A stretch of DNA of 64,000 bases from Aquimarina spongiae (GTDB lineage: Bacteria; Bacteroidota; Bacteroidia; Flavobacteriales; Flavobacteriaceae): assembly GCF_900141785.1 (NCBI RefSeq), contig NZ_FQYP01000005.1:124001-188000 (forward strand), given 5' to 3'. The notes below the pieces were generated by a model, which worked only from the letters and a program-made list of their open reading frames with translations, had not been told where the DNA came from and did not search any database. The position numbers and the translations under genes are program-made. Positions 63,813 to 64,000 of this stretch are shown here, piece after piece; the stretch's first letter is position 1, and each line of letters starts with the position of its first letter.

Positions 63813-64000
63813 ATGAAGCAAATTGTTTTTAATGCAGACGTTGGAGAAGGAGTGGGTAATGATCATCAAATCATGCCTTATATTTCATGGTGTAATATTG
63901 CTTGCGGTGCACATGCTGGTGATGAAGGTGAGATTGTAAAAACAATCCAATTAGCATTACAGCATGATGTAAAAATAGGAGCGCACCCCTCATATCCGGA
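63813..64000 (+). CDS. pxpA: 5-oxoprolinase subunit A (LamB/YcsF family), partial
   Basis: The window ends within this gene. The visible 62 residues, starting MKQIVFNADVGEGVGNDHQI and continuing CNIACGAHAGDEGEIVKT and KIGAHPSYP, are the N-terminus of the LamB/YcsF family, part of the PxpABC 5-oxoprolinase that opens the ring of 5-oxoproline to glutamate using ATP. It lies 24 bp after the Nramp-fold gene, in the same direction. The rest of the pxp genes are presumably downstream. Confidence 0.92.
   Translation, partial: MKQIVFNADVGEGVGNDHQIMPYISWCNIACGAHAGDEGEIVKTIQLALQHDVKIGAHPSYP

Overview
The window looks like chromosomal DNA of a marine-type Bacteroidota, most likely a Flavobacteriaceae member. 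The evidence is low GC, a SusC/SusD pair, DUF4249 lipoproteins behind a TonB receptor, relaxed lipoboxes followed by acidic residues, Bacteroidota -7 boxes of the form TAnnTTTG, and general synteny. No tRNA, rRNA, CRISPR array, insertion sequence or prophage was seen. All assignments come from reading the sequence and family knowledge; no database search was run.

Layout. (1) 1-13.7 kb is a maltose/starch locus: susD (cut by the window edge) and susC on the minus strand, divergent from a LacI regulator, then an MFS maltose-type importer, beta-phosphoglucomutase, a GH65 maltose phosphorylase and two GH13 alpha-amylases. (2) 14-17 kb holds pfkA, gap and a BadF/NagK-type sugar kinase. The pfkA and susC promoters share a LacI-type palindrome, which suggests glycolysis is co-regulated with maltose use. 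(3) 17-35.8 kb is a complete nitrate assimilation island: nirB-nirD-DUF4202-histidine kinase, an outer-membrane porin, a NarL-like response regulator, a periplasmic tandem PilJ-domain protein, an nrtABCD-type importer, a nitrate reductase fused to a NirB-like flavin module, and a siroheme-less nitrite-reductase-like rubredoxin protein. (4) 36-47.5 kb is ordinary accessory and housekeeping content: small lipoproteins, an S41 peptidase, a hybrid kinase, an M13 peptidase, an ACT-like protein and aspartate kinase. (5) 47.9-58 kb is an outer-membrane uptake locus with one TonB receptor, four tandem DUF4249 lipoproteins and a large secreted protein. (6) 58-64 kb has a ComM/YifB ATPase, a divergent HxlR/NmrA pair, a decayed second comM fragment, a DUF2891 lipoprotein, an unusual Nramp-fold transporter and the start of pxpA.

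How the genes work together. Maltodextrins enter by SusCD, are trimmed by the amylases, cross the inner membrane by the MFS carrier, and are split phosphorolytically to glucose and beta-glucose-1-phosphate, which becomes glucose-6-phosphate and enters glycolysis. Nitrate passes the porin, is imported by the ABC system, is reduced to nitrite by the fused reductase and then to ammonium by NirBD.

The most notable signal is a near-perfect 16-bp palindrome, TAAGTATTAATACTTA, present at five nitrate-island promoters. At three of them its last two bases form the start of the -7 promoter box. It is a strong candidate operator for the island's own two-component system. Other points of interest are the soluble tandem PilJ-domain protein, the siroheme-less rubredoxin partner of the nitrate reductase, the Nramp-fold carrier that lacks the metal-binding residues and sits beside pxpA, the DUF4249 array, and the comM remnant.
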